A stretch of DNA of 64,000 bases, from the NCBI RefSeq assembly GCF_902143515.1, contig NZ_CABFVD010000001.1:874122-938121 (forward strand), read 5' to 3'. The stretch is from Hathewaya massiliensis. GTDB taxonomy: Bacteria > Bacillota > Clostridia > Clostridiales > Clostridiaceae. The position numbers and the translations under genes were made by a program. The notes under the pieces are model-generated. The model had not been told where the DNA came from, did not search any database, and saw nothing but the letters and a program-made list of their open reading frames with translations. Below, in pieces: positions 1 to 7,568 of this stretch (positions within the stretch are counted from its first letter, which is position 1; every line of letters starts with the position of its first letter).

Positions 1-62
1 TCGTGGGGTAGGGGTAAGTATATCTATTTTTGCGACCTATCGGTCTGCGGGCTTACCAGCCC
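1..62. ncRNA. 3' or 5' part of an unidentified structured RNA, cut by the window edge
   Basis: The first 60 bases are about half G+C, in sharp contrast with the surrounding AT-rich DNA, and no reading frame explains them. GGTAAG at 13-18 can pair with CTTACC at 52-57, and inside it GACC (34-37) pairs with GGTC (42-45), giving a nested stem typical of a conserved RNA. I do not recognise the family and cannot decide the strand, because most of the molecule lies outside the window. Confidence 0.35.
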
Positions 63-85
63 TTTAAGTAATTGTAAAAAAATAT

Positions 86-118
86 AATTCCAGTAAAAAT
101 AAAAATTTCACTGGAATT
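86..118. terminator. Hairpin, possible terminator
   Basis: AATTCCAGT (86-94) is repeated inverted at 110-118 around a 15-base A-rich loop. On the minus strand it is followed by a T-rich run, but no minus-strand gene precedes it. It may instead close the RNA at the window edge. The role is uncertain. Confidence 0.3.
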
Positions 119-240
119 TAGGTGCTAAATCTCTGATTTTGTTGCTTGCTACTGGATTTATTTTAGATTAGTATGGTATAATATTATAGTGAAAATACTT
201 TGATTATCAAACTATTTTTTTATTAAGTGAGGTAATGTAA

Positions 241-1326
241 ATGAATTTTAAGTCATTAAAAATAGGAAACTTAGAAGCAAAACTACCTATAATGCAAGGT
301 GGTATGGGAATAGGTGTTTCACTATGTAATTTAGCCTCTGCCGTTGCATCCTGTGGTGGTATTGGCATAATATCCGCTGCACAAATAGGTTTTAAGGAAA
401 AAGATTTTAGAGAAAATACTCTTGCTGCAAATTTAAGAGCATTAAAATATCACATAAAAACAGCTTTAAAAAAATCTGAAGACGGAATTATTGGTGTTAA
501 TATAATGTGCGCCGCTAAAGACTATGCAGAATTGGTTAAAGGCTCTATAGAGGCTGGTGCTAAATTAATTGTTTCAGGAGCTGGTCTTCCTACAAATTTA
601 CCAGAACTTTGTAAAGGTTCTGATGTAAAAATGATTCCTATAATTTCTTCTAAAAAAGCTGCCTCTGTAATTCTTAGAATGTGGGATAAAAGATACAACA
701 TTGTACCTGATGCCTTAGTCTTAGAAGGACCAGAAGCTGGAGGACATTTAGGCTTTAAGACAGATGAAATAGAAAAAGAAAAGGAAGGCTTTTATGATGA
801 GATAAAGGAAGTTTTAAACACTATAAAACCCTTTGAAGAAAAATATAAAAAAGAAATTCCCCTTATAGTAGGCGGAGGAATTTATGATGGAAAGGATATT
901 GGAAAAGTATTATCCCTTGGTGCTTCCGGAGTACAAATAGGCACTAGATTTGTTGCAACTGACGAATGTGACGCAGATATAAAATACAAAATGGCATATG
1001 TTAATGCTAAAAAAGAAGATATAAGCATAGTAAAAAGCCCCGTAGGTATGCCTGGAAGGGCAATTTTAAATCCCTTTGTAAAGTTATCTGAAAAAGGTCC
1101 TATAAAGGTTAAGAAATGCTTTAAATGTCTTTCTCACTGCAATCCAGCTACAACACCTTATTGTATAACAGAAGCCTTAATTAATGCTGTAGAAGGTGAT
1201 ATCGATAATGGGCTTATATTTTGTGGTTCTAATGCCTATAAAATAGATAAGATAGTCCCTGTTAAAACCTTAATGGATGAATTAATTAGTGAACTTAGAG
1301 AAGTAAATGAAGCAAATAATTTTTAA
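241..1326 (+). CDS. Nitronate monooxygenase family flavoprotein (2-nitropropane dioxygenase/FabK-like)
   Basis: A 361-aa TIM-barrel FMN protein. The N-terminal P-I-M-Q-G-G-M-G-I-G stretch (about residues 16-25), GPEAGGHLGF near residue 162, GGGIYDG near 212 and LGASGVQIGTRF near 227 are the phosphate- and flavin-binding motifs of the family. Members oxidise alkyl nitronates, and relatives (FabK) are enoyl-ACP reductases. The C-terminal Cys cluster CFKCLSHC near residue 293 occurs in a clostridial NMO subgroup rather than in FabK. It appears monocistronic, with a GAGGT ribosome site upstream and a strong hairpin behind it. No fatty-acid genes are adjacent, so a FabK role is unlikely, and the physiological substrate is unknown. 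Confidence 0.85.
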   Translation: MNFKSLKIGNLEAKLPIMQGGMGIGVSLCNLASAVASCGGIGIISAAQIGFKEKDFRENTLAANLRALKYHIKTALKKSEDGIIGVNIMCAAKDYAELVKGSIEAGAKLIVSGAGLPTNLPELCKGSDVKMIPIISSKKAASVILRMWDKRYNIVPDALVLEGPEAGGHLGFKTDEIEKEKEGFYDEIKEVLNTIKPFEEKYKKEIPLIVGGGIYDGKDIGKVLSLGASGVQIGTRFVATDECDADIKYKMAYVNAKKEDISIVKSPVGMPGRAILNPFVKLSEKGPIKVKKCFKCLSHCNPATTPYCITEALINAVEGDIDNGLIFCGSNAYKIDKIVPVKTLMDELISELREVNEANNF

Positions 1327-1381
1327 TAGAGTGTGTAAAACAATCTATTAAACTCTACAAAAGTAATATGGTAATTATTAT

Positions 1382-1424
1382 AAAAAATGTTTTGTTCATT
1401 ATGTTATTGAACAAAACATTTTTA
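1382..1424. terminator. Bidirectional terminator
   Basis: A 16-bp perfect stem (1383-1398 with 1408-1423) has A-runs on one side and T-runs on the other. It lies between the convergent monooxygenase and hepT genes and can end transcription from both. Confidence 0.85.
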
Positions 1425-1435
1425 ATGTTTTTCCT

Positions 1436-1891
1436 TTAGTTAATCTTATATTTTAGTATAACTTTATCTTTACTACTTTCTAAAAATATATCTAAATTAA
1501 TAAGCTTTTTAAAGCAAAACTCTTCAATTTCTTTTTCCGAAGCATCTCTTTTGTAGTAATCATGTGTATATCTATTTCTAAGCTTAACCGCCGTATACAA
1601 ATAGCTTTTTAAGTCTTGATCAAAAAAACCCATTTCTGATGCCTTTTCAATAAGGGTTAATCCCGTAATACCGCTACTTATCTTACCACCATTTATTATA
1701 ATATAACTTTCACACATGTCTATTATATACTCCGAAAAATCTTGAAAAAAAGCAAACATAGCCCTTTTTATGATTCTACTATTTGTATTTCTATACTGCT
1801 CTATAGCTTGTTTTAAATCTTCTAAATTATCATAAGCACTTTTATACTTGTCTAAAAACTTTTCTTTCTTATACTTATAATAAGGACTCAT
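1436..1891 (-). CDS. hepT: HepT-like HEPN-domain toxin
   Basis: A 151-aa all-helical protein with the HEPN RNase signature RX4HXY, seen as RNRYTHDY at residues 105-112 (Arg105, His110, Tyr112). In the MntA/HepT family the toxin is an RNase whose activity is blocked when the antitoxin adds AMP groups to the tyrosine of this motif. The start codon lies 17 nt inside the upstream mntA gene and is preceded by a GGGGGG run, so the two are translationally coupled. All motif residues are present, so the toxin looks active. Confidence 0.8.
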   Translation of the reverse strand: MSPYYKYKKEKFLDKYKSAYDNLEDLKQAIEQYRNTNSRIIKRAMFAFFQDFSEYIIDMCESYIIINGGKISSGITGLTLIEKASEMGFFDQDLKSYLYTAVKLRNRYTHDYYKRDASEKEIEEFCFKKLINLDIFLESSKDKVILKYKIN

Positions 1892-2306
1892 CTATTATCC
1901 CCCCAAAATATGTGTACTGCTCATCAATTTTAAGCATTCTTTCAAAGTTTCTATTTTGCCTTGCATATTTTAAGACATAATGTTGAAAATCATACCATCT
2001 ATCTTCATCAACTATAAATTGCTCTTCACTATCCACCGCAAACCTTGCAAACTTAGTGTGAAATTCTTTAAACAAAATAAAAGTTAAATGTATATTATCA
2101 TATTTGTAAAGTTCTTTACTTAAAGCCTCTATTTTATCTTCCATATTTAATGTATCTGTAAAGTTTATATTAGGAGAAACTATAATAGCTAAGTCAATAT
2201 CACTTCTATCTTTAATCCAAAATTCTGTTCCGTGACTTCCAAATTTGCATACTGCAACAATCCCTCCAATTTTGCTTAGCTCTTTTATAAAAATAGCTTT
2301 ATCCAA
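1875..2306 (-). CDS. mntA: MntA-like nucleotidyltransferase antitoxin
   Basis: A minimal nucleotidyltransferase of about 143 aa. It carries the family motif GS-X(10-11)-DXD, seen as FGSHG (residues 22-26 from this start) followed by SDIDLAI. Such proteins AMPylate the partner HEPN toxin and neutralise it. A GTG at 2315 is possible, but the AAGGAGG site would then be only 2 nt away. TTG at 2306 gives a better spacing of about 11 nt. The gene heads a two-gene operon with hepT, overlapping it by 17 nt. Confidence 0.78.
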   Translation of the reverse strand: MDKAIFIKELSKIGGIVAVCKFGSHGTEFWIKDRSDIDLAIIVSPNINFTDTLNMEDKIEALSKELYKYDNIHLTFILFKEFHTKFARFAVDSEEQFIVDEDRWYDFQHYVLKYARQNRNFERMLKIDEQYTYFGGIIDESLL

Positions 2307-2488
2307 ATACCCCACTCCCTCCTTAATATATGATAACTAATATAATCTAAATTAACTATTTGTGTTTTGTAGATATATTCTTCTTACTTATATTATATCC
2401 TAATCCAAAGTTTTGATAAGCCCAAATGAACAATATAAATATGAAAAATATATGTAATGGTAATGGGATATAAGGAATTATCGCCCCT

Positions 2489-2511
2489 CCATGTACCATT
2501 CTAGTACATGG
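2489..2511. repeat. Short perfect inverted repeat downstream of the ABC-F gene
   Basis: CCATGTAC and GTACATGG flank a 7-base loop. There is no T-run on either side, so it is not a standard terminator. It may be an mRNA 3' end stabiliser or an operator for mntA/hepT, which start about 180 bp further on. Confidence 0.4.
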
Positions 2512-2533
2512 TAGTTCTTTAAGCTGAATTAAC

Positions 2534-4090
2534 CTAGCATATTTTAGTTGTCCATCCTTCTACATTCCAAACATCTGTAACCCAACCTTCATAAAATTCT
2601 GGTTCGTGGCACACAATTAAAACCGTTCCTTTAAACTCTTTTAATGCCTTTTTAAGCTCTTCTTTTGCATCTACATCTAGGTGGTTAGTAGGCTCGTCTA
2701 GAACTAAAAAGTTTGCTTCTTTAAGCATAAGCTTACAAAGTCTAACTTTAGCATTCTCTCCCCCACTTAAGACCATCATTTTACTTTCTATATGTTCTGT
2801 AGTAAGTCCACATTTTGCAAGTGCTGCTCTCACTTCGCCATTTCCTAGATTAGGGAACTCATTCCATACCTCTTCTAAGGCTGTATTCTTATTTTCTCTA
2901 CTGCTTTCTTGTTCAAAATACCCTGTATATAGATAATCACCAAGTTGTACTTCCCCTGATATTGGCTTAATAATTCCAAGTAAGGTTTTAAGCAAGGTAG
3001 TTTTACCTAAACCATTTACCCCTCTTATAGCAACTTTTTGCCCTCTTTCTAAGCTTATATCTACAGGTTTTGTTAAGGGTTCATCATATCCTAAAACAAT
3101 ACCCTTTGTTTTAAATATAAGTTTTCCAGAGGCTCTAGATTCTTTAAACTTGAATGTTGGTTTAATTCTTTCTTTTGGTTTTTCTAAGATTTCCATTTTT
3201 TCTAATTGTTTTTCTCTAGACTTTGCTCTTCCCTTAGTAGAGAACCTAGCCTTGTTTCTAGCTATAAAGTCTTCCATCTTCTCTATTTCTTTTTGTTGTC
3301 TTTCATAGGCTTGTTTTTCCTGTTTATTTTTAATGTCTTTCATCTGAAGGAAATATTCATAAGTTCCCTTGTATCTTGTTATTTCACAATTCTCTACATG
3401 ATAAATTACATTTACAACGGAATTCATAAAGGACTCATCATGAGAAACTAATATAAATGCATTCTCATATTCTTGTAAAAACCTTTTAAGCCATTCTATA
3501 TGTTCTACATCTAAATAGTTAGTAGGCTCGTCTAGTATTAATATCATAGGTTTTTGTAGTAAAAGCTTAGTTAAAAGTACCTTTGTTCTTTGTCCGCCAC
3601 TTAGTTCATCTACTTTTCTTTCAAGTCCTATATCCATAAGCCCAAGCCCTGCAGCAACTTCTTGTATTTTAGCATCTATAGAATAAAATCCACTTTCCTC
3701 TAGTATAGTTTGTATTTCGCCCACATCTTCCATCATTTTGTTTACTTCTTCCTCTGAAGCTTCTGCCATTTTCTCGTACATAGACATCATCTCTGCTTCT
3801 AAGTCAAACATGCCTTGAAATGCTTCCCTTAAACCCTCTCTTATGGTCTTACCATTGCTTAAATTACTATGCTGATCTAAGTATCCGTATGTTATGTGAT
3901 TACACCACTGCACCTTCCCTGCATCAGGCATTAATTTACCAGTGATAATATTTATAAAAGTACTCTTACCTTCTCCATTAGCCCCAACTAAACCTACGTG
4001 TTCCCCTCTTAATAACCTAAAAGAAACATCTTCTAAAATTTGTCTCCCACCAAAGCCATGACTTACATTTTCAACATTTAAAATACTCAT
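2534..4090 (-). CDS. ABC-F family ribosome-associated ATPase (YfmM-like)
   Basis: A 518-aa soluble protein with two ABC ATPase domains and no membrane segments. The first has Walker A GANGEGKST (about residue 36), LSGGQRTK and LDEPTNYLD. A charged linker rich in Lys and Glu follows (about 250-300). The second has GVNGLGKTT, LSGGENAKVRL and LDEPTNHLD. ABC-F proteins bind the ribosomal E site and relieve stalling, and some give resistance to ribosome-targeting drugs. Length and N-terminus match the Bacillus YfmM group, which is a housekeeping rather than a proven resistance member. It has its own GGAGAG ribosome site and stands alone. Confidence 0.85.
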   Translation of the reverse strand: MSILNVENVSHGFGGRQILEDVSFRLLRGEHVGLVGANGEGKSTFINIITGKLMPDAGKVQWCNHITYGYLDQHSNLSNGKTIREGLREAFQGMFDLEAEMMSMYEKMAEASEEEVNKMMEDVGEIQTILEESGFYSIDAKIQEVAAGLGLMDIGLERKVDELSGGQRTKVLLTKLLLQKPMILILDEPTNYLDVEHIEWLKRFLQEYENAFILVSHDESFMNSVVNVIYHVENCEITRYKGTYEYFLQMKDIKNKQEKQAYERQQKEIEKMEDFIARNKARFSTKGRAKSREKQLEKMEILEKPKERIKPTFKFKESRASGKLIFKTKGIVLGYDEPLTKPVDISLERGQKVAIRGVNGLGKTTLLKTLLGIIKPISGEVQLGDYLYTGYFEQESSRENKNTALEEVWNEFPNLGNGEVRAALAKCGLTTEHIESKMMVLSGGENAKVRLCKLMLKEANFLVLDEPTNHLDVDAKEELKKALKEFKGTVLIVCHEPEFYEGWVTDVWNVEGWTTKIC

Positions 4091-4212
4091 ATAATTCTCT
4101 CCTCAAAATCTAATCTATGTTATAGTAAAACTTCTTTTCTATTAAAAGACACACCCTAAAATATATCATATCCTAGATTTATAATACAATATGTTAATTG
4201 TTTTTTATATAA

Positions 4213-4258
4213 TAAAAGCATTTTTATATTGGACCTTTCCAATATAAAAATGCTTTTT
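4213..4258. terminator. Bidirectional terminator
   Basis: A 20-bp perfect stem (4214-4233 with 4238-4257) has a 4-base loop and A/T tails on both sides. It follows the secreted-protein gene on the minus strand. Confidence 0.85.
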
Positions 4259-4293
4259 AAAAGTTTATATGATTTCTATCTTGCTTATCTTAA

Positions 4294-4731
4294 TTATTGA
4301 ACATTAACTCTTACTATATCAGTATAATTACCTCCAGAAGGCGTATCTGCAATCAATTTAATAGTATGAGTTCCTGTGCTCATGTTTCTTATTCCAAAAG
4401 CTCTAAAAAGTGTAGTTCCCTCTTTATGAATATCTGCAAAATACATTCTAGGTGAGCTACCATCATAAGCACGTCCAATATGCATGTCATCTAGATATAC
4501 GTTTACAACACTAGAACTTCCATAATCCGCAGTATATACTTCAATGGTTGATCCATTTAATGTTATAGTCCTACCACCTGCGTTCTTTTGATAATTTTTA
4601 CCTTTAAATTCAGAGCATCCCATTATTTGAAAGTTTCCATATGCTAGTGCGGTTTTCTCTAAGCCCATTCCACATAAAATTATACTAAGTACAAGTAAAG
4701 TGAAAATCCCTTTTTTAAATATCTTTTTCAT
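4294..4731 (-). CDS. Small secreted protein of unknown function
   Basis: A 145-aa protein with a clear signal peptide: a Lys-rich start, a hydrophobic core and a likely cleavage after ALA near residue 31. The mature part of about 115 aa is rich in Thr, Gly, Tyr and short alternating hydrophobic stretches (for example TITLNGSTIEVYTADYGS and THTIKLIADTP), which suggests a beta-sandwich such as a carbohydrate- or surface-binding fold. No catalytic motif or cell-wall anchor is visible. It has its own ribosome site and terminator, so it is a single-gene unit. The family is not recognised. Confidence 0.6.
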   Translation of the reverse strand: MKKIFKKGIFTLLVLSIILCGMGLEKTALAYGNFQIMGCSEFKGKNYQKNAGGRTITLNGSTIEVYTADYGSSSVVNVYLDDMHIGRAYDGSSPRMYFADIHKEGTTLFRAFGIRNMSTGTHTIKLIADTPSGGNYTDIVRVNVQ

Positions 4732-4886
4732 AGTAAATTCCCCTTTAATTAAATTTTATTTTAAACATATATTTTAAATTATATAATACTATATCTTTTT
4801 TGTAAATATGAAGAAAAACATATAAACTTTTCTTAACAATAACCGAAATAGTATTTATAATTACATTTAATAATGGGAGTGATTCT

Positions 4887-5345
4887 ATGATAAATATATC
4901 TTCTGAGTATAAAAATGATTTATCAGTTAAGTCTAAAATTTATAATTCTTCAGTAGAAAGTGTTCAATCAAAAGAAAATGCTAATTTAAAAAATATTGAT
5001 GATAAAATGGAAAATAAATACTACGATAATATACAAGTTACTAAAATGGATGAAAAAGAAATACAATATCGAAAGGGATTGGAAGCTTTCCATAATGTAT
5101 TAAATTCATTATCACCACCTGAAAGATATGAAATGATACGAGCATTTAACTCTTTTAGTCTAGGAATAAAAGATAATAATTTTTTAAATCCAAATTGTAC
5201 TGATGGTTTTTCTTATTTAAATTTTGTTGAAAAGATGATTAATCATTTTAGCAATATTCCAGAAAGCCAAAAAAAAGGATATCCTAATTGCTTGAAATAT
5301 TGTAAACTCTTCAAAGAAGAACTTATTAAATTAAATTGTAATTAA
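4887..5345 (+). CDS. Hypothetical protein
   Basis: A 152-aa soluble protein preceded by GGGAGTGAT, which fixes the ATG. Residues 1-50 are Ser/Asn/Lys-rich and probably disordered. The rest (about 60-150) is predicted helical, with SPPERYEMIRAFNSFSLGI in the middle and four Cys late in the chain (including PNCLKYCKLF). The layout, a disordered N-terminus with a helical domain, resembles the unknown protein at 16083-16535, but I see no clear sequence match. No function can be assigned. Confidence 0.55.
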   Translation: MINISSEYKNDLSVKSKIYNSSVESVQSKENANLKNIDDKMENKYYDNIQVTKMDEKEIQYRKGLEAFHNVLNSLSPPERYEMIRAFNSFSLGIKDNNFLNPNCTDGFSYLNFVEKMINHFSNIPESQKKGYPNCLKYCKLFKEELIKLNCN

Positions 5346-5463
5346 AATATTCATAACTATTTCTAAGTTTCAGTAGAAATGAAAGTTTCTGTGAAACTTA
5401 GGAGTCTGTTTATAAATACATACCTTGCTTTATATGTCTTTACTATACACCTTTCATAGCAAA

Positions 5464-5502
5464 AATAAAAAAAGCAACCTATATTCTTAGACTGCTTTTT
5501 TG
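5464..5502. terminator. Terminator of the DEAD-box helicase gene
   Basis: AAAAAAGC and GCTTTTTT arms flank about 17 bases, with a T-run on the minus-strand side just after the helicase stop codon. Confidence 0.7.
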
Positions 5503-5512
5503 TATGCCATTA

Positions 5513-7090
5513 TTATTTTCTTTTAGACTTAGTGGATACTTCCATCTTAACTTTTCTGCCTAAGAATTTTGCACCTGAGCATTTTTTAACTAATGTAGTA
5601 ACTACATCTTCTTCTACATTTACAAAAGAAAATTTATCTAAAATATCTATAGTTCCTATATGCTCTTTTCCCACACCTGAGGTTTCATCTAAAAATTCTA
5701 GAAGCTTCTTAGGAGTTAATTTATCCATACGACCTAAGGTTATAAATAACCTTACATGATTAGACTTAGTCTCTATATTGTCTTCTTTATAGTCGAAACT
5801 TACTTCCTTACTATAAGTTAAACTCATTAAGGCTGCTGCAAGCTCTTCTGGGGTAATTTCTTCTTGTAGCTTTGAAACTACTGGAAGAAATTTTTTGTAT
5901 TCCTTTTTATCTAACTCTGCTTTTACCCTGTCTAATATAGATTGAGATTTAGCAGTAAAAATGTCTTCAATCTTAGGAAGTTCTTTTCTTTGGATTTTAC
6001 CCTTAGTAGCTCTTTCTATTTGCTTTATAATGCTAAGCTCTCTTCCTGTGATTATAGTATAAGCAGTTCCTTCTCTTCTTGCTCTTCCTGTTCTTCCTAT
6101 TCTGTGAACATAAGACTCAGTATCTTGTGGAAGGTCGTAGTTTATAACGTGTGTTACATTCTCAACGTCAATCCCTCTTGCTGCTACATCTGTTGCAACT
6201 AAAAATTGAAGTTTTCCTTCTTTAAACTTTCTTAAGGTATTTAATCTATGAGTTTGTGTCATATCTCCATGCATACCTTCTACACTGTAGTTTCTGTTTT
6301 GCATACCTTCAACTAACTCATCAACACCTCTTTTAGTTCTACAGAATATTATAGCTGCATCTGGATTATCTACATCAAGTATTCTACAAAATGCTTCAAA
6401 TCTGTGTTTAGCTTTTACTTCGTAATAGTACTGTTCAACTGTTGATACAGTCATACTCTTTTGAACTATTGCTATATGTTTTGCATCTTTTTTCATATAA
6501 TTTTTAGATAAATCTTTTATAGCTTTTGGCATAGTAGCTGAGAATAATAAAGTTTGTCTTTCACTACTACAATTTTTTATTATCTCTTCTATATCGTCTA
6601 TAAATCCCATATTAAGCATTTCATCTGCTTCATCAAGGACAAGAAAGTTAACTCCACTTAAATCTATAACCTTTCTTCTTATAAGGTCTAAGACTCTTCC
6701 AGGGGTTCCTACAACTACATCTACACCTTTTCTTATACTTCTAATTTGTCTTTCAATACTGTCTCCTCCATATACTGCAAGAAGGTTAATATCTGTAAAC
6801 TTAGCTATACGACCTAGCTCCTCTTTTACTTGAATTGCAAGCTCTCTCGTTGGAGCTAAGATTATACTCTTTATTTGTCCTTTAGTTTTCACTAAACTAC
6901 TTAAAATTGGTGCTCCAAAAGCAAGAGTTTTTCCTGTTCCTGTTTGAGCTTGCCCTATAACGTCTTCCCCTCTTAATAATACAGGGATAACTTCCTCTTG
7001 AATCTTAGATGGTTCTGTAAAGCCCATGTTATCTATAGCCTTAAGAACTTCATCCTTAAGACCCAAATTGTAAAATTTATTTTTTTCCAA
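5513..7090 (-). CDS. DEAD-box RNA helicase with DbpA-type RNA-binding domain
   Basis: An ATP-dependent RNA helicase of about 525 aa. Motifs in order are a Q motif, AQTGTGKT, PTRELA, GTPGR, DEAD, SAT and HRIGRTGR, followed by a linker and a C-terminal DbpA-like RNA-binding domain over the last 75 residues (VRLFITLGRMDKL onward). Such proteins unwind rRNA during ribosome assembly and are often induced in the cold. A TTG at 7108 is also in frame, but AGAGGG (7099-7104) lies just inside it and is ideally spaced for the TTG at 7090, so that start is preferred. It lies downstream of the zinc-ribbon gene, but a terminator separates them. Confidence 0.88.
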   Translation of the reverse strand: MEKNKFYNLGLKDEVLKAIDNMGFTEPSKIQEEVIPVLLRGEDVIGQAQTGTGKTLAFGAPILSSLVKTKGQIKSIILAPTRELAIQVKEELGRIAKFTDINLLAVYGGDSIERQIRSIRKGVDVVVGTPGRVLDLIRRKVIDLSGVNFLVLDEADEMLNMGFIDDIEEIIKNCSSERQTLLFSATMPKAIKDLSKNYMKKDAKHIAIVQKSMTVSTVEQYYYEVKAKHRFEAFCRILDVDNPDAAIIFCRTKRGVDELVEGMQNRNYSVEGMHGDMTQTHRLNTLRKFKEGKLQFLVATDVAARGIDVENVTHVINYDLPQDTESYVHRIGRTGRARREGTAYTIITGRELSIIKQIERATKGKIQRKELPKIEDIFTAKSQSILDRVKAELDKKEYKKFLPVVSKLQEEITPEELAAALMSLTYSKEVSFDYKEDNIETKSNHVRLFITLGRMDKLTPKKLLEFLDETSGVGKEHIGTIDILDKFSFVNVEEDVVTTLVKKCSGAKFLGRKVKMEVSTKSKRK

Positions 7091-7163
7091 ACTATTTCCC
7101 TCTTTCAATTAATATAATTTCTTTTGTATTATGCCCTATTATTTTTAAAATAATGTAGTGGCA

Positions 7164-7198
7164 TAAAAAAACCCTACAAGAAAGTTCTCATAGGGTTT
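7164..7198 (-). terminator. Terminator of the zinc-ribbon gene
   Basis: AAACCCTA (7191-7198 on the minus strand) pairs with TAGGGTTT near 7168-7176, followed by a run of seven T on the minus strand. It lies just after the small gene's stop codon. Confidence 0.85.
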
Positions 7199-7215
7199 GA
7201 GATTACAACATTAAA

Positions 7216-7386
7216 CTATTTTCTGAATCCTCTGTTGTTGTTTCTTTGTTGTTTTCTAGCTTTTCTACAATCTACACATCTTTGAGGCTCATTTTCGAAA
7301 CCTTTTTCTTTGTAGAAAGCTTGCTCGCCTTCTGTGAATACGAAATCTTTTCCACAATCTTTACATGCTAAAGTCTTATCTGCCAT
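7216..7386 (-). CDS. Small zinc-ribbon protein, 56 aa
   Basis: A 56-aa basic protein with two Cys pairs, CKDC and CVDC, about 30 residues apart, forming a likely four-Cys zinc ribbon. It ends in an Arg/Lys/Asn/Gln-rich tail (KQQRNNNRGFRK) suited to RNA binding. A perfect AGGAGGA site precedes the ATG. Proteins of this family are common in clostridia and are sometimes mislabelled cytochrome C551. The gene has its own promoter, a leader of about 117 nt and a terminator. Neighbouring genes encode an RNA helicase and a topoisomerase. The function is unknown, and a role in RNA or ribosome handling is an inference. Confidence 0.85.
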   Translation of the reverse strand: MADKTLACKDCGKDFVFTEGEQAFYKEKGFENEPQRCVDCRKARKQQRNNNRGFRK

Positions 7387-7388
7387 TT

Positions 7389-7482
7389 TAACATTCCTCC
7401 TGTTTAATAAATAATATTAAGATTTAAACTGATTCACATACCGTTCCTAAAAAGAGGAATGTTATTGACCGTGTTAAATCTT
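7389..7482 (-). promoter_or_regulatory. Structured 5' leader able to sequester the ribosome-binding site
   Basis: Read on the minus strand, the leader holds four arms in the order A, B, A', B'. A (7482-7474, AAGATTTAA) pairs perfectly with A' (7427-7419). B (7464-7454, TAACATTCCTC) pairs over 11 bp with B' (7399-7389), which contains the GAGG of the ribosome site. The pairings interleave, so they form a pseudoknot or exclude each other. TTCCT of arm B can also pair locally with AGGAA at 7448-7444, releasing the ribosome site. This is the layout of a translational on/off switch, for example a thermosensor. Confidence 0.55.
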
Positions 7483-7510
7483 GATTTCATAGACATAATC
7501 TATTAAGTGT

Positions 7511-7539
7511 ATTATATCACTATAGATTTTAATATGCAA
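7511..7539 (-). promoter_or_regulatory. SigA-type promoter of the zinc-ribbon gene
   Basis: On the minus strand, TTGCAT (7539-7534) and TATAAT (7516-7511) are separated by exactly 17 bases. Transcription would start near 7504 and give a leader of about 117 nt. Confidence 0.7.
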
Positions 7540-7568
7540 TAAATATTTATAAATATTTGTCACTTTTC

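Noticed and set aside
241-1326. FabK enoyl-ACP reductase
   Set aside because: No fatty-acid synthesis genes are adjacent and the C-terminal Cys cluster fits a nitronate monooxygenase subgroup better.
2489-2511. Rho-independent terminator of the ABC-F gene
   Set aside because: Perfect stem but no T-run on either strand.
3206-3451. Plus-strand frame opposite the ABC-F gene
   Set aside because: Antisense shadow of the charged linker; reads as a Phe/Ser/Leu-rich artefact. The same holds for the other frames opposite large genes.
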